A stretch of DNA of 64,000 nucleotides from Thermoanaerobacter ethanolicus JW 200 (GTDB lineage Bacteria > Bacillota > Thermoanaerobacteria > Thermoanaerobacterales > Thermoanaerobacteraceae), in contig NZ_CP033580.1 of NCBI RefSeq assembly GCF_003722315.1, positions 1,425,001 through 1,489,000 on the forward strand, written 5' to 3'. The notes under the pieces were generated by a model, which made no database searches, was not told the origin of the DNA, and worked only from the letters and a program-made list of their open reading frames with translations. Positions within the stretch are counted from its first letter, which is position 1. Each line of letters opens with the position of its first letter. Both the position numbers and the translations under genes were made by a program. This document shows, piece after piece, positions 55,961 to 64,000 of this stretch.

Positions 55961-57061
55961 ATGAAACAACTCTCTTTTGCAGTAATTGGAGCTGGGAATG
56001 GGGGTCAAGCGATAGCGGGGCATCTCGCTTTAAAAGGCTATAAAGTTAATTTGTACAATAGAACCTATCAAAAATTACTTCCTATTATAGAAAAAGGTGG
56101 AATTGAATTAGAAGGAGAAGTAGAAGGGTTTGGCAAGTTAAATGTGATAACTGATGACATGGAGAAAGCTATTAAAGATGTTGATATAGTTTTAGTTGTA
56201 GTTCCTGCTTCTGCACATTATAAAATTGCCGAAGACATGCTGCCATATCTTAGGGATGGTCAAATAATTGTATTAAACCCTGGGAGAACTGGTGGTGCTT
56301 TAGAGTTTCATAATGTTACAAGAAAAAGAGAAGATTTAGATGTAGTTATTGCAGAAACAGATACTTTTATATACGCCTGCAGGTCTTCCATGGGAAGAGC
56401 TAAAATATACAAAATAAAAGAAGTAGTGTCTGTTGCTGCAATACCTAAAGAAAAAACAGAAATAGTGGTGGAAACACTTAATACTGCATTTTCTCAGTTT
56501 ATTCCGGCGCAAAATGTTCTTGAAACGAGTCTTAACAATTTTGGAGCTGTTTTTCATCCCACCCCTACTCTTTTGAATGCAGCGAGAATAGAAACTACTA
56601 AAGGGAATTTTGAATATTATCGGGAAGGCATTTCTCCTTCTGTTGCAAAGATATTGGAAAAAATAGATAATGAGAGAATGATGGTGGCAAAAGCTCTGGG
56701 CGTAAATACTATTTCCGCTAAAAGATGGCTAAAAGAAAGTTATAATGCGGAAGGAGAAAATCTATATGAGGCAATTCAAAATACAAAAGCTTATGTTGGT
56801 TTATTAGCTCCTCAAACATTAGATTGTCGTTATATATTTGAAGATGTTCCTATGAGTTTAGTGCCTATGTCTTCTATAGGGAAAGAAATAGGCATTAAGA
56901 CCCCCACTATTGATGCTGTTATACATCTTGCTTCAGTTATGCACGGAAAAGATTATTGGAAAGTTGGAAGAACGGCTGAAAAGCTTGGCATACAAGGTAT
57001 GACAGTTGAAGAAATTATAGAATTGGTTGAAGGGAAAAGAAAGGAGGTAACGATAGCATGA
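55961..57061 (+). CDS. Octopine/nopaline-type NAD(P) dehydrogenase
   Basis: This 366-residue protein has an N-terminal Rossmann fold (VIGAGNGGQAIAGHLALKGY, residues 8-27) and a C-terminal helical opine-dehydrogenase domain (VFHPTPTLLNAARIE, with a likely active-site His). Such enzymes join or split secondary amines made from an amino acid and a 2-oxo acid. It is the first gene after the c-di-AMP riboswitch and overlaps the cobalamin-binding gene by four bases (ATGA), so the two are tightly coupled. The substrate is unknown. Confidence 0.88.
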   Translation: MKQLSFAVIGAGNGGQAIAGHLALKGYKVNLYNRTYQKLLPIIEKGGIELEGEVEGFGKLNVITDDMEKAIKDVDIVLVVVPASAHYKIAEDMLPYLRDGQIIVLNPGRTGGALEFHNVTRKREDLDVVIAETDTFIYACRSSMGRAKIYKIKEVVSVAAIPKEKTEIVVETLNTAFSQFIPAQNVLETSLNNFGAVFHPTPTLLNAARIETTKGNFEYYREGISPSVAKILEKIDNERMMVAKALGVNTISAKRWLKESYNAEGENLYEAIQNTKAYVGLLAPQTLDCRYIFEDVPMSLVPMSSIGKEIGIKTPTIDAVIHLASVMHGKDYWKVGRTAEKLGIQGMTVEEIIELVEGKRKEVTIA

Positions 57062-58710
57062 AAAAGTTAATTGTAGCGGCAGCGATAGGTAATTGCGTCC
57101 ATGTAGCAGGTGTGTATAACTTTTTGAGATTTGCAGAACAGCAAGGTTATGAGACTGTATTTTTAGGTCCTGCAGTTCCTATTAAAAAATTGATTGAAGC
57201 TGTTAAAGAACATAAGCCGGAGATTGTAGGAGTAAGCTTTAGACTAACTCCTTCAGCTCTTGAAAAACTTTTAGAAGAACTCAAGAGGGAAATAGAAGTA
57301 AATAATTTGCAACATATAAAATGGGTATTTGGAGGGACAGAGCCTACTGCAGAAGTAGCTCGTAAATCAGGAATATTTGCAGCAGTTTTTGATGGTAAAA
57401 ATGGCGATGAAGCTACAATTAATTTCTTAAGAGGAGGAAGTTCAAACCATAGACAAAGAGTTTTTGCTGATACATTAATTGGAAGAATAGAAGATAAATA
57501 TCCTTATCCTATAATAAGGCATCACTTTGGGCTTCCTTCATTGGAGGACACTATAGAAGGAGTTAAGAAGATAGCAGAAGCAGAAGTTTTAGATGTAATT
57601 TCTATAGCACCAGACCAAAATGCTCAAGAGCACTTCTTTGATAAGAAATATGACAAATCTTTGGACGGAGCAGGCGGTGTTCCTATAAGAAAGAAAGAAG
57701 ACTTAATAAGAATATATGAGGCTTCAAGAAGAGGTAACTATCCTCTTCTCAGATGTTACAGTGGTACAAATGATGTTTTCAAGATGGCAGAGATGCTTCT
57801 AGAGACTATCCATAACGCTTGGGCAGCGATTCCCCTTTGCTGGTATAATGTATTGGACGGCAGAGGACCAAGGGATGTAAATACTTCCATAAGAGAAAAT
57901 CAGCAGCTTATGAAATGGCACGCTGAAAAAGGAGTACCTGTAGAAGTAAACGAAGCACATCATTGGAGCTTGAGAGATGCTCACGACGTAATTGGAGTAA
58001 CAATGGCTTATCTTGCAGCATATAATGCCAAAAAGATGGGAGTAAGAGACTATGTAGCTCAGTTTATGTTTAATGTACCTGCTTCTATTTCACCAAAAAT
58101 GGATTTGGCAAAGATGTTAGCTAAGATAGAATTGATAGGAGAATTACAAGATGAAAATTTCAGAGTTATAAGGCAGGCAAGGGCTGGACTTGCAAGTTTC
58201 CCTTCCGACCTTTTAGAAGCTAAAGGACAATTGGCTTCCAGTGCCTATCTCTCCATGGCTATAAAGCCTCATATCTATCATGTGGTAGGCTACTGTGAAG
58301 CTCATCATGCTGCAACGCCAGAAGATATAATTGAAAGCGTTAAAATAGTAAAAGCCGTGATAAAAAACTCTATGTTTGGAATGCCTGATTTGACTCAGGA
58401 TAAAGAAGTAATTCAAAGAAAAGAACAGTTAAAGAAAGAGACAAGGATTTTATTGGAAGCGATAAAGAGTTTAGCGCCTCACAGTCCTGATCCACTTTCT
58501 GATCCAGACGTATTAGCATTGGCGATAAAGATTGGTCTATTAGATGCACCACATCTCAAGGGTAACAAGTATGCAAAAGGAGAATTGCAGACCAAAGTAA
58601 TAGATGGTGCATGTTATGCTTATGACTATGAGAAGCATAGAATAATACCTGAAGAAGAAAGGGTAGAAAAGATTTTACGTGAATATGAAAGATTAGTTAT
58701 AACAGTATAA
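57058..58710 (+). CDS. Cobalamin-binding protein, mutase-like
   Basis: This 550-residue protein has an N-terminal B12-binding-like fold: IGNCVHVAGVYNFLRFAEQQG resembles the DxHxxG loop with Cys for the usual Asp, then GVSFRLTPSAL and VFGGTEPTAEV. The larger C-terminal part (from about residue 160: LLRCYSGTNDVFKMAE, IPLCWYNVLDGRG, VNEAHHWSLRD) suggests a TIM barrel like the catalytic subunit of glutamate-mutase-type enzymes. It may therefore be a one-chain carbon-skeleton mutase. This is a family-level guess; the reaction is unknown. Confidence 0.7.
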   Translation: MKKLIVAAAIGNCVHVAGVYNFLRFAEQQGYETVFLGPAVPIKKLIEAVKEHKPEIVGVSFRLTPSALEKLLEELKREIEVNNLQHIKWVFGGTEPTAEVARKSGIFAAVFDGKNGDEATINFLRGGSSNHRQRVFADTLIGRIEDKYPYPIIRHHFGLPSLEDTIEGVKKIAEAEVLDVISIAPDQNAQEHFFDKKYDKSLDGAGGVPIRKKEDLIRIYEASRRGNYPLLRCYSGTNDVFKMAEMLLETIHNAWAAIPLCWYNVLDGRGPRDVNTSIRENQQLMKWHAEKGVPVEVNEAHHWSLRDAHDVIGVTMAYLAAYNAKKMGVRDYVAQFMFNVPASISPKMDLAKMLAKIELIGELQDENFRVIRQARAGLASFPSDLLEAKGQLASSAYLSMAIKPHIYHVVGYCEAHHAATPEDIIESVKIVKAVIKNSMFGMPDLTQDKEVIQRKEQLKKETRILLEAIKSLAPHSPDPLSDPDVLALAIKIGLLDAPHLKGNKYAKGELQTKVIDGACYAYDYEKHRIIPEEERVEKILREYERLVITV

Positions 58711-58715
58711 AATTT

Positions 58716-58744
58716 AGGAACGTAAGATCTATTCTTACGTTCCT
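58716..58744 (+). repeat. Hairpin direct repeat, left copy
   Basis: AGGAACGTAAGA and its complement flank a five-base loop. The whole 29-base unit recurs exactly at 59012. It lies six bases after the cobalamin-gene stop and could work as its terminator, although the T-tail is short. Confidence 0.8.
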
Positions 58745-58767
58745 TCAGACTGTAGACAAACTTTCGT

Positions 58768-58982
58768 AAAGGAGATATTTTGCATAAGGAGCGACTTGTT
58801 ACAAAGCGGCAACAAAACTTAGCAAGGCCGAGGGTGGAGGCAGGGCCGAAGCCATGGATGGCGGAGGCGGGCACCTTAAGGCATGGATGCCGATTGTGCC
58901 CGGTACCCTGCCGGAGCCCGAAGGTCGAGCTTTAGTTTTGTCGCTTTGGAACACCGGAGTGACGATGCAAAATATCTCCTTT
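58768..58982. repeat. GC-rich structured palindromic element
   Basis: A 215-bp element is bounded by an 18-bp perfect inverted repeat (58768-58785 and 58965-58982, AAAGGAGATATTTTGCAT). Inside, further arms pair in order: CAAAGCG/CGCTTTG, GGCAGGG/CCCTGCC, GCCAT-GG-ATGGC, GGGCAC/GTGCCC and GGCAT-GG-ATGCC, forming a multibranch fold. It is far richer in G and C than its surroundings and has no convincing ORF. It could be a MITE-like repeat, a structured RNA gene or a protein-binding DNA site. Confidence 0.75.
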
Positions 58983-59011
58983 GATATTTTTCAACTTTGT
59001 CAACAAACTGT

Positions 59012-59040
59012 AGGAACGTAAGATCTATTCTTACGTTCCT
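59012..59040 (+). repeat. Hairpin direct repeat, right copy
   Basis: This is the exact 29-base copy of 58716-58744, placed on the other side of the palindromic element. One matching base extends the identity on each side. Confidence 0.8.
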
Positions 59041-59087
59041 TATTCAATTTTCTTTAAATATATATGAAGTGGAGGAATGATAATCAA

Positions 59088-60599
59088 ATGTGTGGATTGG
59101 CAGGAATTATAGGAACTGGTGATAAGAGCAAAGTACAAAGGATGCTTGATAAAATACGACATCGTGGCCCGGATGAGTCAGGTATTTTTGCAGATGAAAA
59201 TATTACATTAGGCCATAATAGGTTGACGATAATTGACCTTTATCATGGACGCCAACCTATAAAAAACGAAGATGGCAGGTATTGGCTTATTTATAATGGA
59301 GAAATTTACAATTACCAATTATTGCATAAAGAGTTAAAAAACCATATTTTTTCCACAGATACTGATAGCGAAGTAATAATTCATTTGTATGAAGAACTAG
59401 GTAAAAATTGTGTTAACTATATTGATGGAATGTTTGCTTTAGTTATTTATGACTCTAAAAAAAAGACCATATTTATTGCTCGCGATCCGTTAGGAATAAA
59501 GCCATTGTATTATGGTAAAACAAAAGAAGGTTATTTTGCCTTTGCTTCGGAGATTAAAGCACTTCAGGAAGTAACTGATGATATAAATGAATTTCCTAAT
59601 GGATATATTTATACAACTGAAAACGGATTTGAGAGATATTATTCAATTCCACAGGATCCGATGTATTTTGCAGATGTTGATAATATTATTAATGGATTAA
59701 GGCTTAGATTAGAGGATTCAGTAAGAAAAAGGTTGATTGCTGATGTGCCTGTTGGAGTATTTTTAAGTGGCGGATTGGATAGCAGCCTTATAGCAGCAAT
59801 AGCAGCAAAATACAAAAATCCCCTTCACTCATTTGCAGTAGGTGTCGAAGGAAGTAATGACTTAAAGAATGCAAGAGTTGTTGCTGATTATGTAGGTACG
59901 ATTCACCATGAATTTATTTATACAGAGGAGGACATAAAAAAAGTTTTACCTGAAGTTATATATCATCTTGAATCCTGTGATCCAGCCTTAGTCAGAAGTG
60001 CTGTTGCAACATATTTTGTATCAAAACTTGCAAGCAATTACGTAAAGGTTGTTCTTTCGGGAGAAGGTGCTGATGAATTGTTTAGTGGATATCATTACCT
60101 TAAAAATTATTCAAATCCTTGGAAATTACAATCCGAATTAAAATATATAACTCGAAATTTGCATAATACAAATCTTCAAAGAGTTGACAGAATGACAATG
60201 GCACATTCCATTGAGGGACGTGTACCGTTTTTAGATGTAGAAGTGTTACGGTACGCATTTAAAATAACACCGTCATTTAAAATTAACGGCCGAGAAAAAA
60301 CCGAAAAGTGGATACTTAGAAAACTTGCAGAAAATTATTTGCCAGAATCAATTGTATGGAGAAGAAAAGAAAAATTTGCAATAGGAACTGGTACATCTGA
60401 AATATTAAATAAAATAGCCGAATCAGAAATTAGTGATGCAGAGTATATAAAAAATAGATTCCTACCTAACGGTTTTGAAATAAAGTCTAAAGAAGAGTTG
60501 TATTATTTTAAAATTTTAAAAAGATTTTTTAATGTTGATTCTTTTATAAAGGACATGGGAAGAAGTAGAAGTCTCAATGACAACCAAATATATGCATAA
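59088..60599 (+). CDS. asnB: Asparagine synthetase (glutamine-hydrolysing)
   Basis: This 503-residue protein starts MCGLAGIIGTGDK, so Cys2 becomes the glutaminase nucleophile after Met removal. The glutaminase domain has RHRGPDESGIF and NGEIYNY. The synthetase domain has the PP-loop FLSGGLDSSLIAAIA and VLSGEGADELFSGY. The ATG at 59088 is required for the Cys2 and has GTGGAGG upstream. It makes asparagine from aspartate, ATP and glutamine. Confidence 0.93.
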   Translation: MCGLAGIIGTGDKSKVQRMLDKIRHRGPDESGIFADENITLGHNRLTIIDLYHGRQPIKNEDGRYWLIYNGEIYNYQLLHKELKNHIFSTDTDSEVIIHLYEELGKNCVNYIDGMFALVIYDSKKKTIFIARDPLGIKPLYYGKTKEGYFAFASEIKALQEVTDDINEFPNGYIYTTENGFERYYSIPQDPMYFADVDNIINGLRLRLEDSVRKRLIADVPVGVFLSGGLDSSLIAAIAAKYKNPLHSFAVGVEGSNDLKNARVVADYVGTIHHEFIYTEEDIKKVLPEVIYHLESCDPALVRSAVATYFVSKLASNYVKVVLSGEGADELFSGYHYLKNYSNPWKLQSELKYITRNLHNTNLQRVDRMTMAHSIEGRVPFLDVEVLRYAFKITPSFKINGREKTEKWILRKLAENYLPESIVWRRKEKFAIGTGTSEILNKIAESEISDAEYIKNRFLPNGFEIKSKEELYYFKILKRFFNVDSFIKDMGRSRSLNDNQIYA

Positions 60600-60600
60600 A

Positions 60601-60626
60601 AAGAGGGCATTCTGCCCTTTTTTTTA
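60601..60626 (+). terminator. Terminator between asnB and dacF
   Basis: AGAGGGCA-TTC-TGCCCTTT with a long T-run ends asnB; the convergent dacF gene stops three bases away. Confidence 0.88.
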
Positions 60627-60628
60627 AA

Positions 60629-61894
60629 TCAATATTTTGAGAAAATATATTTCTTTCTATTTCTAATTTTCCGTCTTCTCCAAAGGATAAAAGCTATTCC
60701 TAAAATTGTTGTTCCAGTAATGAATCTTACAGGGTTAGTATACATTGTATTTTTTACCCCAGAAGATTGTACATCCATATAATAATTTCCCCAAAAGTTT
60801 TTATAAACAGATTCGGTTGCAATAAGAGGGTTTGTGCCTATTTCCTTTTCATTTAAAGTGTATTTAATGTATCCTAATGTATCTCCTTTATTTATTGGCG
60901 CGTTTATGTTTTTGTTTAGTATTATTTGAGTTTCTATAGAATTTTCTTGCCCTTTAGGGACTTCATAGTAAAAGTCTTCTTTTGCAATAAGAGGAAGTTT
61001 AAAGTGAGATTTTCCCAAGTCGATATAAGTTACTACCTCACCTTTTTCTGTTTTTTTCACTAAAGTAAAGTTTTGAAATCCGTAGTCCAAAAGTTTTATA
61101 GTATCTGTCCAGATATTTGTTCCTTGGTCTCCCATTATGACGGATATAAGTCTGTGGCCGTCTCTTGTTGCAGAAGCTACTAAAACTTGACCTGCTGCAA
61201 CCGTGTATCCTGTTTTTACTCCATCGGCGCCTTCATAGTGAAAACTTGAAGGTTTAATTAAGCGGTTGCTTAACCATAGATCTCTTACTTTATCAAACTT
61301 ATTAGTAGGGGGAATTTGATAATGTATTGTAGTTACTATTTTTCTAAATTCAGGATTTTGCATTGCATACCTTGCTATTAATGCCATATCATAAGGGGTC
61401 GAATAATGATTTTCATCAGGAAGACCATTTGGATTTACAAAATGGCTATCATAAGCTCCAATTTCTTTAGCTTTTTCATTCATCATTTTAGCAAAGTTTT
61501 CTATGCTCCCACCAATGTGTTCAGCAATTGCTATTGCTGCATCATTGGCAGATTCTAACAAAAGCGCATAAAGTAATTGCTCTAACGTAAGTTGTTCACC
61601 AGGAGAAAGAAATATGGAATTTCCATCTATTTTTGTAACATTATCGCTTGCAGTTACAATATCGTTTAAGTTTCCCTTTTCTATAGCAATAATTGCAGTA
61701 AGAATTTTAGTTGTGCTTGCGGGGTACATTCTTTTGTGCATATTTTTGTCATACAATACTTGACCTGTTGTAAAATCCATTAAAACTGCAGTTGGGCCTA
61801 CGATTTCGGGCGGTGGCGGTACGTTAGCGTATATAGGAGTTATTTGAGCTACTAAAATAAAGAGTGTAAGTAAACAAGCTATTATCTTTTTCAT
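60629..61894 (-). CDS. dacF: D-alanyl-D-alanine carboxypeptidase (DacF/PBP5 type)
   Basis: This 421-residue protein has a signal peptide (cleavage near IYA-NVPPP), then the S11 motifs SxxK in YPASTTKILT, SxN in LLESANDAAIAIAE and KTG in GVKTGYTVAAG. A PBP5 C-terminal domain and a C-terminal membrane helix (FITGTTILGIAFILW) with a basic tail follow. It trims stem peptides. The ATG at 61894 follows GGAGG at good spacing. Confidence 0.94.
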   Translation of the reverse strand: MKKIIACLLTLFILVAQITPIYANVPPPPEIVGPTAVLMDFTTGQVLYDKNMHKRMYPASTTKILTAIIAIEKGNLNDIVTASDNVTKIDGNSIFLSPGEQLTLEQLLYALLLESANDAAIAIAEHIGGSIENFAKMMNEKAKEIGAYDSHFVNPNGLPDENHYSTPYDMALIARYAMQNPEFRKIVTTIHYQIPPTNKFDKVRDLWLSNRLIKPSSFHYEGADGVKTGYTVAAGQVLVASATRDGHRLISVIMGDQGTNIWTDTIKLLDYGFQNFTLVKKTEKGEVVTYIDLGKSHFKLPLIAKEDFYYEVPKGQENSIETQIILNKNINAPINKGDTLGYIKYTLNEKEIGTNPLIATESVYKNFWGNYYMDVQSSGVKNTMYTNPVRFITGTTILGIAFILWRRRKIRNRKKYIFSKY

Positions 61895-62012
61895 TGCCAT
61901 GCCTCCAATTTATGCTCATACCTAAAGTATACCAAAAAAATGTGAAAAATAAAAAGGAATTTTTTAATTCATGTAGAAATAAATAAAGGAAGCTGTAAAA
62001 AGAGGTGTTAGT

Positions 62013-62618
62013 ATGCCTTATTTTTCAAAAAAACAGCAATATGCTATAGTTGTTATATTATGCTTTATATTGGCATTTTCAGGATATGTAATTTACAAAA
62101 ATTATAAATTAAAAAATGAATTTGTCGTCAATGCAAGCAATGAGAGTGTGCCAGTGGAAAGAATTGTAGAGAGTGAAGAGAAGAAAGAAAAGCCTTTGGA
62201 AATAAAAGTATATGTAACAGGATTAGTAAAAAATCCAGGAGTCTACACTATGAAAGAAGGAGAAAGGATTATAGATGCTATAAATAAAGCAGGAGGACCT
62301 TTGGAAGAAGCAGACCTCACAAATATAAATCTCGCGCAAAAAGTTAAGGATGAACAAATGATAATAGTTCCAAAAAAGGGTGAAACAAATAATATTTCTC
62401 CTACTAGTACAATACAGAAAAATGAAAAAATAAATATAAATACTGCGACTAAAGAAGAATTGCAAACTTTGCCAGGAATAGGACCTGTGACGGCTGAAAG
62501 GATAATCGAATTTAGAGAAAATAAAGGTTCTTTTAAAAAAATTGAAGACATAATGAATGTTCCGAGAATAGGTCCTAAAATGTTTGAACAGATAAAAGAC
62601 AAGATTACTGTGGACTAG
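62013..62618 (+). CDS. comEA: Competence DNA receptor ComEA
   Basis: This 201-residue protein has one N-terminal membrane segment (YAIVVILCFILAFSGYVIY), an SLBB domain (KVYVTGLVKNPGVYTMKEGE) and a C-terminal helix-hairpin-helix pair (INTATKEELQTLPGIGPVTAERI, split; VPRIGPKMFEQI). It binds incoming DNA at the membrane. No comEC is adjacent in the window. AGAGGTG precedes the ATG. Confidence 0.94.
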   Translation: MPYFSKKQQYAIVVILCFILAFSGYVIYKNYKLKNEFVVNASNESVPVERIVESEEKKEKPLEIKVYVTGLVKNPGVYTMKEGERIIDAINKAGGPLEEADLTNINLAQKVKDEQMIIVPKKGETNNISPTSTIQKNEKININTATKEELQTLPGIGPVTAERIIEFRENKGSFKKIEDIMNVPRIGPKMFEQIKDKITVD

Positions 62619-62674
62619 TTAATGTTAAATAGTTCCATGTAGAACAAAAAATGCTATATTAAATGAGGGGTTTT

Positions 62675-63733
62675 ATGAAAAAGTTGATAGCTATTATAAT
62701 TGGGAGTATATTTTTATTTAATTTTATACTAGTACCAGCGCAAAGTGATACTTCTTCGGATTTTGATAAGGCGAAGGAGGAGGAACAAAAGCTTGTATTA
62801 GAGCTATTAAATCTTGAGGTAGAAAGGCTTAAAACCCAAAAGTCTTTAGAAGATTTAGCAATAGAGATTGAAAATTTAACTGTAGCTATTCAGGAAAAAT
62901 CTAAAGAAATACAAATGGTAGATAAAGACATAGAAAAGGAAAAAGAAATAATAAAGACTTGGTTTAGGTTTTTGTATATGGATGGAACAAATGCTATATT
63001 ATCACTTCTGCTTATGTCACAAAATTCCAGCGAATTATTGCATAGGCTTATTTACATAGACATTGTAACCAATTATTTTTACAATAAACTAGAAAATTTA
63101 AATAAGCTTGTAAACTATAAAAGAGAAGAGGAAAATAGATTAACCTCTCAAAGATCGCAGCTTATAGAAAAACAAAAAGAACAAATAGAATTGCTAAAAA
63201 AAATAGACGAATTAAAGTTAGCTAAAAGCCAAATGTTAGAAGAGATAAAAAAGAAAATTGCCAATTATCAAAAAATATTTGCAATGGCTGATAATTTGGA
63301 CAAAATGTTTCCTTCTTTAGATTATTTATTAAGCCACCTTTCTCAATTTCCATGGGATACTTTGGAGTATAAGGATTTGAGTTTTTCCTTTTTTAGCGTA
63401 TCAGCTTCTTTTACTGATGTTGATGTAACAAAGATGATACGCTCTTACAGTGACAAGTTAAAAGATGTAACAGTATCTTTTAGTAGAGAAAGTTTTGAAA
63501 TAAAAGATGATGATTCATACACTTTAAAAGGCAATTTTGCGATAGAAGATAACAAAATTAAATTGTTAATAAATTCTCTAAATATAGGAGATATAAAAAT
63601 TGGCGGCCAGTTGCTTCAAAAAATTCTTTATGGCTATGACACGACTATAAACATTAAAATTCCTGTTGAAGGATTTAAATTAAAAAAGGTGGAGGCAGAA
63701 AAAGGCTATGTAAAGTTTACTTTAGAAAAATAG
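62675..63733 (+). CDS. Secreted coiled-coil protein, function unknown
   Basis: This 352-residue protein has a signal peptide (LIAIIIGSIFLFNFILVPAQS) and long coiled coils (about residues 30-95 and 145-200). Its segment IIKTWFRFLYMDGTNAILSLLLMSQNSSELLHRL (split here over the motif) resembles the PcsB/CwlO-type coiled-coil domain of wall hydrolase regulators. The C-terminal half is beta-rich and unrecognised, with no NlpC/P60 or M23 domain. It may regulate a wall hydrolase. The ATG at 62675 follows GAGGGG. Confidence 0.7.
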   Translation: MKKLIAIIIGSIFLFNFILVPAQSDTSSDFDKAKEEEQKLVLELLNLEVERLKTQKSLEDLAIEIENLTVAIQEKSKEIQMVDKDIEKEKEIIKTWFRFLYMDGTNAILSLLLMSQNSSELLHRLIYIDIVTNYFYNKLENLNKLVNYKREEENRLTSQRSQLIEKQKEQIELLKKIDELKLAKSQMLEEIKKKIANYQKIFAMADNLDKMFPSLDYLLSHLSQFPWDTLEYKDLSFSFFSVSASFTDVDVTKMIRSYSDKLKDVTVSFSRESFEIKDDDSYTLKGNFAIEDNKIKLLINSLNIGDIKIGGQLLQKILYGYDTTINIKIPVEGFKLKKVEAEKGYVKFTLEK

Positions 63734-63737
63734 TTTT

Positions 63738-64000
63738 TTATAAAACTTCTTTTTTAGAATGGGCAATTCTGGCACAAGCCGCGGCGATTATTGCAGCTAC
63801 TAAGTCATCAATAAAAGTATTACACTTTTTTTCTTTATTTTCATTAAGTTTTCCTATTATGCCGGGTTTTACTTTATCAAGATATCCAAAATTAGTAAGA
63901 CCTATAGAACCATAAACATTTGTAATGCTTAAGGCTAAAATTTCGTCAATGCCGTATAAGGGTTCATCTTTTTTTAAAATGGACAAAAGAGGTTCTTCTA
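63738..64000 (-). CDS. pgpA: Phosphatidylglycerophosphatase A-like (YutG), partial
   Basis: The frame is open to the right edge, so only the C-terminal ~87 residues are present. They include EILALSITNVYGSIGLTNFGYLDK and FIDDLVAAIIAAACARIAHS, matching the YutG/PgpA family that dephosphorylates phosphatidylglycerophosphate. The start lies beyond 64000. It converges with the coiled-coil gene. Confidence 0.8.
   Translation of the reverse strand, partial: EEPLLSILKKDEPLYGIDEILALSITNVYGSIGLTNFGYLDKVKPGIIGKLNENKEKKCNTFIDDLVAAIIAAACARIAHSKKEVL

Noticed and set aside
58716-59040. CRISPR array
   Set aside because: Only two repeat copies occur, each is an internal hairpin, and the intervening 267 bases are themselves palindromic. 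No cas genes are nearby.

Overview
The window looks like chromosome from a thermophilic, anaerobic, spore-forming, low-GC Firmicute of the Thermoanaerobacter/Caldanaerobacter type. Supporting signs are the HydABCD NAD-linked [FeFe] hydrogenase operon, a group D sensory hydrogenase, SpoIVFA/SpoIVFB and Spo0B homologues, a preQ1-I aptamer nearly identical to the well-known T. tengcongensis one, frequent GTG/TTG starts with strong GGAGG sites, and AT-rich sequence. The species call is inference.

Layout. 1-3.5 kb: end of coaE, a lytic transglycosylase, pncB and a peptide-binding lipoprotein. 3.5-5.3 kb: tRNA-Leu(GAG), a tRNA-Leu 5' fragment with its own consensus promoter, and an IS30-family element. 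5.3-11.8 kb: c-di-AMP (ydaO-type) riboswitch with an SH3/NlpC-P60 hydrolase, typA, group IIC intron copy 1, a second transglycosylase and a SPOR-like protein. 11.8-21.8 kb: redox/hydrogen regulatory genes (two DRTGG proteins, two GHKL ATPases, group D HydS, PHP phosphoesterase) and hydC-hydD-hydB-hydA, split by IS copy 1. 21.8-37.2 kb: a conserved cell-shape, division and sporulation block (maf, radC, mreBCD, PBP2, minCDE, rodA, mgsA, spoIVFA, spoIVFB, a radical SAM pair, rng). 37.2-40.1 kb: intron copy 2, then queF/queT on the minus strand under a preQ1 riboswitch. 40.2-45 kb: lapA-like, rplU-prp-rpmA, IS copy 2, spo0B-like, obgE. 45-52 kb: a nested mobile region in which intron copy 3 is split inside its ORF by a three-gene Tn7/Tn5053-like transposon, itself split by an IS110/IS1111-type element with a candidate 3' noncoding RNA. 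52-55.7 kb: nadD-yqeK-LCP-rsfS and a YheO/DauR-like regulator. 55.7-58.7 kb: a second c-di-AMP riboswitch with a terminator, controlling an opine-dehydrogenase-like gene and a cobalamin-binding protein. 58.7-59.05 kb: a compact, highly structured, GC-rich palindromic element. 59-64 kb: asnB, dacF-type carboxypeptidase, comEA, a secreted coiled-coil protein and part of pgpA.

How it fits together. Most genes are housekeeping: cell-wall growth and shape, division-site selection, sporulation proteolysis, ribosome biogenesis, NAD and queuosine metabolism, and H2 production from NADH plus ferredoxin with a probable H2/redox sensor. The less ordinary parts are the riboswitch-controlled B12/opine-dehydrogenase pair, the structured element at 58.7 kb, and the stacked mobile DNA at 45-52 kb. 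All three introns sit just past rho-independent terminators, as class C introns do. No CRISPR array, phage or rRNA operon was seen.
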